IMG/VR virus record: IMGVR_UViG_3300022539_000835
Location: 1 to 39,984 of that record
Direction: 5' to 3' (one strand)
DNA: 39,984 bases
Source of the DNA: a virus
The notes below the pieces were generated by a model. That model searched no databases, was not told the DNA's origin, and saw only the letters and a program-made list of their open reading frames with translations. The position numbers and the translations under genes are program-made. Below, one piece after another: positions 13,254 through 21,081 of this stretch (position 1 is its first letter; every line of letters starts with the position of its first letter).

Positions 13254-13395
13254 ATTTATTTGTCCTCTTTGCAGGACTTCTATTCCTATATTTACCATTT
13301 CTCCTCCGAGGATTAAATGTCCTGGATGCGGGGTTTTGATGGAACATAGAGGTGGAAGGCTTAGGCGGATTCCAATGAAGCAGGGGAAAAGATAA
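13246..13395 (+). CDS. Zinc-ribbon protein, 49 aa
   Basis: CPLC (residues 6-9) and CPGC (25-28) form a zinc ribbon; the C-terminus is basic (RGGRLRRIPMKQGKR). The real start is ATG 13246 with GGAG seven bases upstream; upstream in-frame codons are not supported. A basic tail suggests nucleic-acid binding. Confidence 0.7.
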   Translation: MTKFICPLCRTSIPIFTISPPRIKCPGCGVLMEHRGGRLRRIPMKQGKR

Positions 13396-13416
13396 TGAGA
13401 AAAAAGGAGTTCTTTA

Positions 13417-13677
13417 ATGGCAGGCATAGCCGAGATTACATCTAATTATTGGTATTGGAGCTTTACACCAACTGCGGTTAATAGCGTTAGAGATAAACAG
13501 CTAAGCCAAGAAGCCATATTGTTTATGTTATGCCAGGATACCTTTGCAGAACTCAATGAAGAGATGAGAGTAAAAGGTCTTTCTCTGTCTGGTTTGGATG
13601 TTCATACAAGAGCTGAATTAGCAAATAAATTGCAAAGATGTCCTATATCTTTTCGGTATATGATAGGATTAAATTAA
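13417..13677 (+). CDS. Hypothetical protein, 86 aa
   Basis: A soluble, helical product (NYWYWSFTPTAVNSVRDK at the start, then EAILFMLCQDTFAELNEEM). AAGGAG precedes the ATG. The next gene starts directly after its stop. Not recognised. Confidence 0.6.
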   Translation: MAGIAEITSNYWYWSFTPTAVNSVRDKQLSQEAILFMLCQDTFAELNEEMRVKGLSLSGLDVHTRAELANKLQRCPISFRYMIGLN

Positions 13678-13860
13678 ATGACCAATAAAGAACTTCAGTT
13701 AATACTGCGGACTCTTTTCCGAGAGCAAGCTACTAAGAATCCCTACTTTATTTTCGCATACAACTGGGGCATAGTAAACTTCTCGGATAAGGTTGTCACA
13801 GCACAAGAGATAATGCAGTGTGTTAATGAGGTGGTATTCCCGCCGATAGGAAAGAACTAA
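13678..13860 (+). CDS. Hypothetical protein, 60 aa
   Basis: A small protein with helix (NKELQLILRTLFREQATKN) and mixed C-terminal part. It starts directly after the previous stop and shares one base with the next gene (TAATG), so it is probably translated by coupling. Not recognised. Confidence 0.5.
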   Translation: MTNKELQLILRTLFREQATKNPYFIFAYNWGIVNFSDKVVTAQEIMQCVNEVVFPPIGKN

Positions 13861-14018
13861 TGGGTCTCGTTGTTTGTAGATGTCCTGCTTGTTATAATGT
13901 TCTTGACGAAGATGACTATGGAAAATCTGATACTTATGTTTGTTCGATTTGTGGAGCCTTGCTTAAAGTATTGCCCGATGGATTAGATTTAATTGCTCGT
14001 ACCATGGGGAAAAATTAA
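13860..14018 (+). CDS. Zinc-ribbon protein, 52 aa
   Basis: CPAC (residues 8-11) and CSIC (28-31) form a zinc ribbon, followed by a short hydrophobic C-terminal helix. Start and stop are tightly packed with its neighbours (TAATG before, TAA-ATG after), directly ahead of the glycan-modification genes. Function unknown. Confidence 0.65.
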   Translation: MGLVVCRCPACYNVLDEDDYGKSDTYVCSICGALLKVLPDGLDLIARTMGKN

Positions 14019-14516
14019 ATGAATCACGACTGTTTGGTTCCTTACGAGAATACCGAACTTGCAGACAAGGTGCTTTTTGAATTTGATGATGTAGTTAAGT
14101 CTGTGGGTGTAACTTATTTTTTGCTCTTTGGCACAGTTCTGGGTTTTTACCGAGATAAGAGCTACATTCCTCATGATCACGATATAGATGTTGGTATTAG
14201 GTGTAATTTCGAGAAAGGACAAAAACTTCTTGATGAGCTGGAGAAAAAAGGATTTCGTCTACAAGAAAGGAGTATCCTCTATTGGGTTTTTAAAAATAAT
14301 ATTCAAATTGATATATGGCATATGCCTGGTCATGCTTACAATCCTTATACAGACAACCTTGGGGTTTTGATATATAAAGGCAGAGAATTCAATATTCCTT
14401 CTCCTATTGAATTATATTTGCAGGCAATGTACGGAGACTGGAAGACACCTCGGGAGGGAAAAGCGAATGCAGGAGTAGTTAGGGAATGGGCCAGGGGGTA
14501 TCAACGTAAATGGTAA
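14019..14516 (+). CDS. LicD-like phospho-transferase, 165 aa
   Basis: The stretch FLLFGTVLGFYRDKSYIPHD followed by HDIDVGI (about residues 34-60) is the LicD signature: a Gly-Thr-x-Leu-Gly turn and the Asp-x-Asp metal site of a nucleotidyltransferase fold. LicD proteins move phosphocholine or a similar phospho-group from its CDP-carrier onto a surface glycan. The protein is short for the family (usually well above 200), so it may be a minimal catalytic core. It overlaps the cytidylyltransferase gene by seven bases, which would make the CDP-linked donor. Together they suggest phospho-decoration of a glycan. Confidence 0.75.
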   Translation: MNHDCLVPYENTELADKVLFEFDDVVKSVGVTYFLLFGTVLGFYRDKSYIPHDHDIDVGIRCNFEKGQKLLDELEKKGFRLQERSILYWVFKNNIQIDIWHMPGHAYNPYTDNLGVLIYKGREFNIPSPIELYLQAMYGDWKTPREGKANAGVVREWARGYQRKW

Positions 14517-14944
14517 CCATAGTAGCTACTTTTGGAGTCTGGGATCTCTTTCATGTGGGGCATCTTAATTTCTTAGAAAAGGCTAAAGATCTGGGGCATC
14601 TTCTTGTTGTGGGAGTCGCAAGCGATAAGATCGTCGCAATCCATAAAGGAAGGATACCTGTTGTTTCATGTGAAGATAGACAAAGAATTATAAAAGCCCT
14701 TAGATGTGCTGATATAGTTGTCCCATATTCTAATGAGGATTTTACCGATATATTAGAACAATTACATATAGATATTTTAGCAGTGGGAGAATATTGGGGT
14801 AATCTTAAAGAGCATGAAAAAATCAAAGATTATATACTAAAAAGAGGCAAAATTACAACTATACCATATACCAGAAGTATTTCCAGTAAAGAAGTAAGAC
14901 AACGACTTTTTGATCGTCTATATAGGACAGAAAGTGAATATTAA
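14510..14944 (+). CDS. TagD-like cytidylyltransferase, 144 aa
   Basis: The product has the cytidylyltransferase signatures: GVWDLFHVGHLNFL (HxGH at about 15-18), KGRIPVVSCEDRQRII (about 46-61) and RSISSKEVR (about 122-130), in place of the RTEGIST motif. Length matches glycerol-3-phosphate cytidylyltransferase (TagD, about 130 residues). These enzymes make CDP-glycerol, CDP-choline or related CDP-alcohols from CTP. The overlap with the LicD gene points to a donor-transferase pair. Which alcohol phosphate is used cannot be told from the sequence. Confidence 0.85.
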   Translation: MVTIVATFGVWDLFHVGHLNFLEKAKDLGHLLVVGVASDKIVAIHKGRIPVVSCEDRQRIIKALRCADIVVPYSNEDFTDILEQLHIDILAVGEYWGNLKEHEKIKDYILKRGKITTIPYTRSISSKEVRQRLFDRLYRTESEY

Positions 14945-15506
14945 GGGGAATAATAAAAGTCCCAGTAGAAACCTCTATGATTTTTCAAGAACTGATTTTA
15001 AAAGCATGGAGGAACTAAGGGGTAACTTGGTCAACCGAAATTGGCCAGGAATTGAATCTTGTGCTGATATTCTTTTTGGTCTGACTGTATGCTTAAAAGC
15101 TAAATTGATATTTGAAATCGGAACAGGTGGGTTATGGTCAACTCAATGTTTTTTGCATGGCCTGGAAATTACTGATGGGAAAATAGTTAGCTGTGATATT
15201 ATTAAAAGATTTAAAGATTTTTCTCATCCAAGATTGCAATTTATAAATAAACCTTCATACGAAATAGCTAAGACTTGGAAACTGCCCATAGATATTTTGT
15301 TCATCGATGGCTATCATCAAAAAGAAGCTGTCAAGCAAGACTATGAATTATTTTCTCCTTTTGTTGAACCAAAAAAGTTGATAATTTTTCACGATACTAA
15401 CCATCCAGTTTTTCCTGGGGCAAGAAAAGTAGTAAAAGAAATTCAAGGACCGAAAATAGTCTTTGAAGAATATCCAGGATTAACTATTCTTCAGAAGGTG
15501 ATTTGA
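14934..15506 (+). CDS. SAM-dependent methyltransferase, about 190 aa
   Basis: The fold is class I methyltransferase: IFEIGTGGLWSTQCFL (motif I, about residues 60-75), an acidic strand KIVSCDI, then IDILFIDGYHQKEAVKQDY and LIIFHDT, as in the Methyltransf_24 group that often modifies sugars or small molecules. The start is unclear: GTG 14934 with a weak AGGA, or TTG 14910; both overlap the cytidylyltransferase gene. It is inside the glycan module, so O-methylation of a sugar is a reasonable guess. Confidence 0.75.
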   Translation: MNIKGNNKSPSRNLYDFSRTDFKSMEELRGNLVNRNWPGIESCADILFGLTVCLKAKLIFEIGTGGLWSTQCFLHGLEITDGKIVSCDIIKRFKDFSHPRLQFINKPSYEIAKTWKLPIDILFIDGYHQKEAVKQDYELFSPFVEPKKLIIFHDTNHPVFPGARKVVKEIQGPKIVFEEYPGLTILQKVI

Positions 15507-16234
15507 TGGTTAAAAACTTAGTTAGCATTATTATCCCTGTTCGCTCAAGGGTTGAAAAGTTATTAAAACTAATTTATTTAATACGAAAGAACACTCACTA
15601 TCCACGCTATGAGATTATTGTGGTAGTTGATGAGGATGACCGTAAGATTCAGGGTTTGATCCATGATGAACTAGCTGATATTGTTAATTGGAGTATTATG
15701 GAGCGGGATGGTTATGTGCACAAGCTAAATGCAGGTTTTAAGTTTGCTAAAGGAGAATATCTTCAGGTCTTCGGGGATGATGTTGAGCCTCAGGAGAACT
15801 GGCTTACCAATGCCGTTTCCTGTTTCAAAAAGGCTTTTCCCGATGGGATTGGTGTTCTTGCTATGGACGATGGTCAATATAGGAGAAAGCTGGCTATTCA
15901 TCCCTTTGTTTCTCGTAAATGGATTGACAGCTATCAACATGGCAAGTGGTTTCAGTGGCCCGAGTATATTCATTGGCATGGTGATTTGGAATTGACCCTG
16001 GTTGCCAAAGCTATGAAGAAATTCGTCTACTGTCCCAAAGCTCGTGTTCTCCATGTAAGACCCAATGTTCAGGAAAGAGATCCCCAGTGGTGGTATGTGC
16101 ATATGAAGTTCTGGACTAGAGATTCTTCTATTTTTGAAGCGAGGGGACAGAGAGGATTCCCCGAGTATGGTCCAAGAAAAGTTAAGCTGGAGAAGACTGA
16201 GATTGCGAAAGCTCTAGCGGAGGCAAGGTCTTGA
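15506..16234 (+). CDS. Family 2-type glycosyltransferase (GT-A), 242 aa
   Basis: The N-terminus LVSIIIPVRSR, then YEIIVVVDEDD and HKLNAGFKFAKGEYLQVFGDD (acidic metal site at about 90-92), is the standard layout of inverting GT-A glycosyltransferases. ATG 15506 overlaps the previous stop (TGATG). The later part (EYIHWHGDLEL and a basic region) probably holds acceptor contacts. It would add a sugar from a nucleotide donor to a glycan, host surface or virion; the acceptor is unknown. Confidence 0.85.
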   Translation: MVKNLVSIIIPVRSRVEKLLKLIYLIRKNTHYPRYEIIVVVDEDDRKIQGLIHDELADIVNWSIMERDGYVHKLNAGFKFAKGEYLQVFGDDVEPQENWLTNAVSCFKKAFPDGIGVLAMDDGQYRRKLAIHPFVSRKWIDSYQHGKWFQWPEYIHWHGDLELTLVAKAMKKFVYCPKARVLHVRPNVQERDPQWWYVHMKFWTRDSSIFEARGQRGFPEYGPRKVKLEKTEIAKALAEARS

Positions 16235-16983
16235 AAGCCTTAAAATTCTCGAAAAAGTTAGCGCAGTTACGGTCATCTAAAATTTTCATTCATACACCTC
16301 TATATGAGGGGTTTCATGGTAAGTCTTCAATGGCTAGAGAAGATTTGATTGGTGGCTCTTCCTATAAACTTGCCCGAGGAACTTCTATTGGAACCAGGAT
16401 TGATAGAGCTAGAGTCAGCCTTGCTCGTGGTTTTTTAAAGACTGAGTGTGATTATATGCTCTGTATTGATGGTGATATGCTGGGTTATACTCCTCAATTA
16501 TTAGACGAATTTGTTTTACATAATAAATCTATTATCAGTGCTCTTTATTTTAGTAAAACTTATCCCTATAAGCCAGTAATCTTTTCTCAACCGGAAGGTT
16601 ATGGCACTTCTTTTTATCGGATTCATGCCTGGCCCGAAGGAAAGATGATAGAGGTTGATGGCACTGGCCTTGGTTTTATGTTGATAAAACGCAAAGTTAT
16701 CGAAAAAGTAGGGGTAGGTGCTTTCATGCCAGCACTAATTCCAGTTCCTAAGTATGAGGAGAGCAAGATGGGTACTGGTGATATAAATTGGATTGGGGGA
16801 GACCTCGGTTTTACTCAGGAGGCCAGGAAAGCTGGTTTTAAGGTTTGGGTTGATACTTCTCGGGTAGTTCTTCACCTCGGCGTTGCATCCATTGGCAGGG
16901 AGCATTGGGAGATGACTAAAGAGCTTCAGAGGCAACAAGAACAAGAAGTAAAAAAGAGGGGGGTTGACACCTGCAAAAAATAG
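16231..16983 (+). CDS. Second GT-A glycosyltransferase, 250 aa
   Basis: CDYMLCIDGDM (DxD-type site, about residues 73-83), the later GTGLGFMLIKRKVIEKVG and a GGDLGFTQEARKAGFKVWVD segment fit GT-A enzymes common in phages and distinct from the first one. The TTG start is backed by GGAGG eight bases upstream and overlaps the previous stop. The last codons contain the rightward promoter at 16964-16991. Two different transferases in a row suggest at least two sugars or two steps. Confidence 0.8.
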   Translation: MKALKFSKKLAQLRSSKIFIHTPLYEGFHGKSSMAREDLIGGSSYKLARGTSIGTRIDRARVSLARGFLKTECDYMLCIDGDMLGYTPQLLDEFVLHNKSIISALYFSKTYPYKPVIFSQPEGYGTSFYRIHAWPEGKMIEVDGTGLGFMLIKRKVIEKVGVGAFMPALIPVPKYEESKMGTGDINWIGGDLGFTQEARKAGFKVWVDTSRVVLHLGVASIGREHWEMTKELQRQQEQEVKKRGVDTCKK

Positions 16984-16991
16984 TGTATTAT
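16964..16991 (+). promoter_or_regulatory. Rightward promoter inside the end of the glycosyltransferase gene
   Basis: TTGACA (16964-16969), 16 bases, TATTAT (16986-16991). The -35 is perfect and the spacing equals that of the leftward promoters. It should drive the two small genes at 17023-17324, which end in a terminator. Confidence 0.7.
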
Positions 16992-17022
16992 GTATAATAG
17001 TAGTGAAGTTGAAAAGAACTTA

Positions 17023-17151
17023 ATGGCGCAATTCTCTGAGGCTCTGAAGATTGTCTTAAAAGCAGGCTTTGGTAGAATTGAAGTAATTATAGATGAGGAT
17101 AAGGGAATTTATGATGTTATTCCCTCTCCCCGGATTCGGGTAAAGAGTTGA
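17023..17151 (+). CDS. Small protein, 42 aa
   Basis: The frame could also start at ATG 16990 (53 residues), but that codon overlaps the promoter -10, so ATG 17023 is chosen. The product is alpha/beta (FSEALKIVLKAG, then RIEVIIDEDKGIYDVIP) and looks like a small folded domain. No strong ribosome site. It is coupled to the next gene by overlap (TTGA). Unknown. Confidence 0.5.
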   Translation: MAQFSEALKIVLKAGFGRIEVIIDEDKGIYDVIPSPRIRVKS

Positions 17152-17324
17152 AAGCAGACGACATATTTACTTCTGGCAACTTAGTTATTAAGAGTCGTAG
17201 GACTCAACCAGTTGTTAAATATACTATACGTTATCGTGAAGAAAGTATTTGTTTTTGGCTACGTTCAATGCTCTATATTATGGGTATAGCAGCAGTTATT
17301 GCATTTATAATCAGTAAGATTTGA
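17148..17324 (+). CDS. Small protein with C-terminal membrane helix, 58 aa
   Basis: A basic N-terminal half (IKSRRTQPVVKYTIRYR) is followed by a membrane helix (about residues 41-58, MLYIMGIAAVIAFII). The start is TTG overlapping the previous stop. Together with the upstream gene it forms an isolated promoter-to-terminator unit between glycan and packaging modules, the layout of a moron-like cassette. Function unknown, perhaps at the membrane. Confidence 0.5.
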   Translation: MKADDIFTSGNLVIKSRRTQPVVKYTIRYREESICFWLRSMLYIMGIAAVIAFIISKI

Positions 17325-17356
17325 CAACTTAATATAATCTGACCTACTCTGAACTT

Positions 17357-17412
17357 GAGCGGTCAATCTTAGCATTCTAAATGTGGAGTGCTATGGTTGG
17401 CCGCTTTTTTTA
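17357..17412 (+). terminator. Rho-independent terminator
   Basis: AGCGGTCAATCTTAGCA pairs with TGCTATGGTTGGCCGCT (allowing G-U pairs), followed by a run of seven T (17405-17411). It closes the two-gene unit 17023-17324. A TTGACA at 17321-17326 upstream lacks a good -10. Confidence 0.8.
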
Positions 17413-17436
17413 TGAATATGCAATTTTGATTCTGTA

Positions 17437-17746
17437 GCGTTTGGGGGAGTCAAACGCATAGCTAAGTAGCCTAGGCAACAACTTAGCTACAGACGAATGG
17501 GGATTCAGCAGTTTATCCTTCGGGATAATGTAGCACGCCATGTGCGTTGTCTGCTTCAGGAGGGGTCTGACAGAAGAACCAGTCTTTATAGTTTATCTTC
17601 GCTTTTACTGAAGTTTAACTATGAACTCCCCGCACTTTTATAACGGGGATAATATGACGTCGGGGGGACGCTCCCGATATTGACCACTAGGCGAGTCCTA
17701 TTGGTTCAAGACGCTCTGCTGTATACAGGCGGCAGGGCGTTTTTTT
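17437..17746 (+). ncRNA. Candidate structured RNA upstream of the small terminase gene
   Basis: No gene fits here, but paired segments are dense: GCGTTTG/CAAACGC (17437-17443 with 17451-17457), TAGCTAAGT/ACTTAGCTA (17459-17467 with 17481-17489), TTATCC-TTCG-GGATAA (17513-17528, a UUCG loop), GCAC/GTGC near 17535, TCCCCG/CGGGGA (17627-17632 with 17644-17649), TCGGG/CCCGA near 17660-17677, and a closing terminator. The stretch is flanked by terminators on both sides. It could be a phage non-coding RNA or a packaging/cos region. No clear promoter is seen just before it. No known RNA family was recognised. Confidence 0.5.
17711..17746 (+). terminator. Strong rho-independent terminator
   Basis: ACGCTCTGCTG (17711-17721) pairs with CGGCAGGGCGT (17730-17740) over 11 positions, including G-U pairs, and is followed by seven T. 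It ends the structured stretch and separates it from the late genes. Confidence 0.9.
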
Positions 17747-17815
17747 ATTATGTGCAGTTTTACGCGGGGAATGTGAACGCAAGATAACGGAGATTCTCGT
17801 TATTAGAGGGGAATT

Positions 17816-18328
17816 GTGGGCTTTTTATATTCTGAGAGATTAAATCTTTCGATCTTTGCTGTGATGCTTCTTAGGTTTACTGGGCTTTCTCAGGCTAAGG
17901 TAGCCAGAAGGTTGAATTGTAGCCTGAGCTGGGTAGAGAAGGTTATTCGGGTTACTAAGTATCAGAGTGACTATTCCCTGGTTCGTAAACAAGTGGCTGA
18001 GGAATATCTCCTGGAGCAGATTCAAAAGAACCCCGAAGAGAACCTGGTTAAGTGGTATCCCAAACTCTTGAAAGATATGAAGGATGCGGCTGAGGGGAAG
18101 ATAAAAGATAAGACCAGGATTATGGCTATTCAAAAGCTCTTTGAGATTGCCGAGGAATATAAAAAGAAAGTGAAGCCACCCGAGGAGCTTCGGCCCATTA
18201 TGTCTGATGAGAAGGCTGAGGAGATGCACAAAGAAATAAAGCAACTTCTGACGCTTCATCGAAGTTTAATAGGAAAATTAAACGTATGCCCACGAGAGAA
18301 TTTGACCGAGATTTTAGGGAGCTCGTAA
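17816..18328 (+). CDS. Small terminase-like protein, 170 aa
   Basis: The N-terminus has a helix-turn-helix (GLSQAKVARRLNCSLSWVEKVI, about residues 23-44), as in small terminase subunits that bind the packaging site. The remainder is helical and charged, fitting the oligomerisation part. The start is GTG with GAGGGG upstream. It overlaps the large terminase gene by 43 bases, a usual arrangement. The upstream structured region might be its recognition site. Assignment rests on position and the DNA-binding motif. Confidence 0.7.
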   Translation: MGFLYSERLNLSIFAVMLLRFTGLSQAKVARRLNCSLSWVEKVIRVTKYQSDYSLVRKQVAEEYLLEQIQKNPEENLVKWYPKLLKDMKDAAEGKIKDKTRIMAIQKLFEIAEEYKKKVKPPEELRPIMSDEKAEEMHKEIKQLLTLHRSLIGKLNVCPRENLTEILGSS

Positions 18329-19809
18329 AAGAAGACCTTTATTTATTTTCTAAATATTGTCTGGAGTATAACCAGGACTCTTATTTAGAACTAGGCTTTC
18401 ATTATTTAATCTCGCTCTTTCTCAGTGTTGACTCGATTACTAGAAAACAGTTGGAACTTCCCCGTGCTTTTTTGAAAACCACCCTGGCAGTAGAGGATAA
18501 TGCTACTTGGAAGGCCGTTAAGAAACCTGATTCTGTAAGGGCTCTCTTTCGCTGTGATGTGGTTGATAATGCAACGAAGAGTATAGCTAAGGTGAAGAGT
18601 TACTTTCAGGCTTCTGAGATGCTTCAAAGACTCTTCCCTGAGGTTATTCCTAATTTTGGAAAGGTGCGCTGGTCTGATAAATGTGCTGAATTAAACCGAA
18701 AGCACAAGTGGCCCGAGGGAACATTCCAAGCGGCGGGCAGGGGAACGAAACTCGTGCATCAGCATTTCACTCACTACTTCGAGGATGATTTGCTGGTTCC
18801 CAAAAAGGATGATTTAACAGGCGAGGAGATGATTCCTTCCCGGGATGATGTGAGAAAAGCCATTGGTGCTCATAAATTAGCTGAACCGCTTTTGGTTAAT
18901 CCTACTTGCGAGATTGTTAATGTTCAGAACAGGTGGAGTGAGTGGGATTTGGTTCGCCACATTATAGATAATGAGCCCTGGTTTCTTCGCTACCACAAGG
19001 CATGCGTAAAAGAGCCCGATAATTGGCCCTCATCAGAGCCGACCTATCCTTTGCGCTTCTCTATTGAGATTCTAAAGGGGGTTGAAATGCGGGCTGGAAG
19101 CTATGTCTTTTCTACTCAGTATCTCGGTAAGCCCTACGATGTTGAGAAGATGGTTTTTAGGCTGGAATGGCTTCAGATTTATAAGCAAGCCCCTGAAGAC
19201 CTTAATATTTATCTTCTCACCGATGCGGCTCTGGGTGAGAGCAAGCGAGCTGATTATTCGGTAGCCATGATTATGGGTTTAACTCCTAATCGGCATTTCT
19301 ACATTCTTGATTATATCAGGGGCCACTTAGATCCGACTGATTTCATTAACCATATTAGAGGTCTTAATTACAGGTGGCATCCTATTGCTATTGGAGTAGA
19401 GAAGTTTGCCCTTGACAAAACCATTGGTCATTTCTTAGGCAAATATCCTGAGCTTAATGTAGTGCCAGTGGGGAGAAATAAGGGGGAGAGTAAGGACTGG
19501 CATATTAGATCTTTAATACCCGTAGCCAGAGATGGAAGACTGCATATTCGGGATGATATGAACGAGTTTAGAACAGAATATGTAGAGTATCGGGGTGAGG
19601 ATTCAAGGAATGATTTACTGGATGCAGCCGCAGACATTTTCAAGTTAGGCTCTTTTCCCGAGGATGAGAAAGCTCCAAAGGAAAGGGGGATGTTTCAACT
19701 GGAAACAATTTTAGAGGAATTACAAGAAAGAAAGGGAGGTCGTTTACCCTTTGATTATCAATTATCGCAAGATTATGAAGAAGAATATATCGAAGAGGAG
19801 GTAATATAA
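18286..19809 (+). CDS. terL: Terminase large subunit, 507 aa
   Basis: The ATPase part has a deviant Walker A PRAFLKTT (about residues 59-66) and a Walker B region HYFEDDLL (about 163-170). The C-terminal nuclease has an RNase-H-like layout: LLTDAALGESKRADYS (Asp at about 313 and 323), GVEKFA (Glu near 372) and NDLLDAAAD (about 442-450). The enzyme powers DNA entry into the procapsid at the portal and cuts the concatemer. Length is normal. Its stop shares one base with the next start. This is the best phylogenetic marker in the window. Confidence 0.92.
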   Translation: MPTREFDRDFRELVKEDLYLFSKYCLEYNQDSYLELGFHYLISLFLSVDSITRKQLELPRAFLKTTLAVEDNATWKAVKKPDSVRALFRCDVVDNATKSIAKVKSYFQASEMLQRLFPEVIPNFGKVRWSDKCAELNRKHKWPEGTFQAAGRGTKLVHQHFTHYFEDDLLVPKKDDLTGEEMIPSRDDVRKAIGAHKLAEPLLVNPTCEIVNVQNRWSEWDLVRHIIDNEPWFLRYHKACVKEPDNWPSSEPTYPLRFSIEILKGVEMRAGSYVFSTQYLGKPYDVEKMVFRLEWLQIYKQAPEDLNIYLLTDAALGESKRADYSVAMIMGLTPNRHFYILDYIRGHLDPTDFINHIRGLNYRWHPIAIGVEKFALDKTIGHFLGKYPELNVVPVGRNKGESKDWHIRSLIPVARDGRLHIRDDMNEFRTEYVEYRGEDSRNDLLDAAADIFKLGSFPEDEKAPKERGMFQLETILEELQERKGGRLPFDYQLSQDYEEEYIEEEVI

Positions 19810-20096
19810 TGGCTGCTAGAGGTTGGCTTTCCTCAGATGAAGTAACTACAAATACTGCTATAAAAAGCTCAAGCGGGGATTTTGGTGGAGTTATCGTCCT
19901 AACAGACGGGACTTATGATGCGACTATTATTATCTATGACAATACCAGTGCTGCTGCACCAAAGCTCTTTGAAGAAAAAGTAGCTGGGGGAGATAATTAC
20001 GGTGGTATGATTGGCCCTGGACCCGTTGCTTTTAAAACTGGTTTGTATGCTTCGGTGGATGGAACTGGTGCATCTTGCATAGTGTATTACCGCTAG
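19809..20096 (+). CDS. Small beta-rich structural protein, 95 aa
   Basis: The pattern is all strands and turns (FGGVIVLTDGTYDATIIIYD, LYASVDGTGASCIVYYR), typical of small virion decoration or tail proteins. It overlaps the terminase stop by one base and precedes the LamG protein. A virion role is inferred from position. Confidence 0.6.
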   Translation: MAARGWLSSDEVTTNTAIKSSSGDFGGVIVLTDGTYDATIIIYDNTSAAAPKLFEEKVAGGDNYGGMIGPGPVAFKTGLYASVDGTGASCIVYYR

Positions 20097-20106
20097 GGAG
20101 ACTTAG

Positions 20107-21081
20107 ATGAGCTATATTGCGTTAAGGCTAGATGGAAACGGATATGCTTCTATTGCCGATGCCTCTCAGGCTGGTCTCGATATGGGCCTGTCTGATTTTA
20201 TGCTTGAGGCGAGGGTAAAATTGACTGTGCCTACTGTCAATCAACCAGAGACATACTCATGTCTTTTCGATAAATATGTAATTACGGGATTGTATGAAGT
20301 TTTCTTGGAAAGCGCAGCTGAAAAAATTTGGTTTAATATTAAGGATGCAGGTCCCTCTGCTCGCGGTCTTGAATGTGCCTCATCTTATATAGATGATCTG
20401 AAATGGCACAATCTAATCTTTGTAGCAGATAGAGACCAAATTACAGGTCTTGAACTGTACATTGATGGTGCTGAGGTTACATATCTTAACCAGCTAGACC
20501 CAACCTCTGTAGGTAGTTTGGATAATAATGCAGTATTTGCGATTGGAGCGACAGGCACTGTGTTTGATTCGAAAATGAATGGCCAAATGGACGAAGTCCG
20601 CGTCTGGAACTTCGGCTATGGTGGACTCCCCGCAGACTACGCTACCTATATAGCCTGGCGAGCAGCAGGACGCAATGTATTTCTTGACATTTCTAATTAC
20701 AGTAGTGGTAGCTGGAATCTATATGCAGACGCAGTGCGAACAGAGTTACATGATGGAGCTGGAACTGTTGCTGGTATGGTGGTAGGGAAAAAATATGGCT
20801 ATGTAACAGCAACTCCCCATACCCTGGATTACACGGGAGGCACGCTGGAGGATAATGGAGTATTCACCGCAACGCATACGACAGGCACGATTGCAAGTGG
20901 AGATGCAAACGACCATGTTCGGCGAGTTGGTTTGGTGGCTAGGTGGAAGTTTGAGGGAAATTATTTAGATGAAGGTTCAAATGATAATGATTTAACTGCG
21001 GGGGGAACGGGAAATGCTTTCCCCACATATACATTAAAACCCCATAAAATAATTTCACCTCTAACGGGATGGTTAAAGTAA
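20107..21081 (+). CDS. Laminin-G/concanavalin-like virion protein, 324 aa
   Basis: The first 170 residues match a LamG jelly roll: YIALRLDGNGYASI at the start, LKWHNLIFVADRDQITGLELYIDG in the middle and GQMDEVRVWNFG at its end. A second, partial LamG-like piece appears near the C-terminus (GLVARWKFEGNYLDE, SNDNDLTAGG). Such domains bind carbohydrate or host surfaces. It may be a receptor-binding or head-decoration protein, placed between terminase and portal rather than with the tail genes. Confidence 0.75.
   Translation: MSYIALRLDGNGYASIADASQAGLDMGLSDFMLEARVKLTVPTVNQPETYSCLFDKYVITGLYEVFLESAAEKIWFNIKDAGPSARGLECASSYIDDLKWHNLIFVADRDQITGLELYIDGAEVTYLNQLDPTSVGSLDNNAVFAIGATGTVFDSKMNGQMDEVRVWNFGYGGLPADYATYIAWRAAGRNVFLDISNYSSGSWNLYADAVRTELHDGAGTVAGMVVGKKYGYVTATPHTLDYTGGTLEDNGVFTATHTTGTIASGDANDHVRRVGLVARWKFEGNYLDEGSNDNDLTAGGTGNAFPTYTLKPHKIISPLTGWLK

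Noticed and set aside
13098-13427. A 109-codon leftward frame
   Set aside because: It lies opposite well-supported rightward zinc-ribbon gene 13246-13395 and has no ribosome site.
17321-17350. Promoter TTGACA at 17321-17326
   Set aside because: TATAAT nearby is too close (about six bases), and only a weak TACTCT lies at 18 bases.
17690-17720. tRNA because of GGTTCAAG
   Set aside because: No acceptor stem, D-arm or anticodon arm fits around it; the bases belong to the stretch before the terminator.
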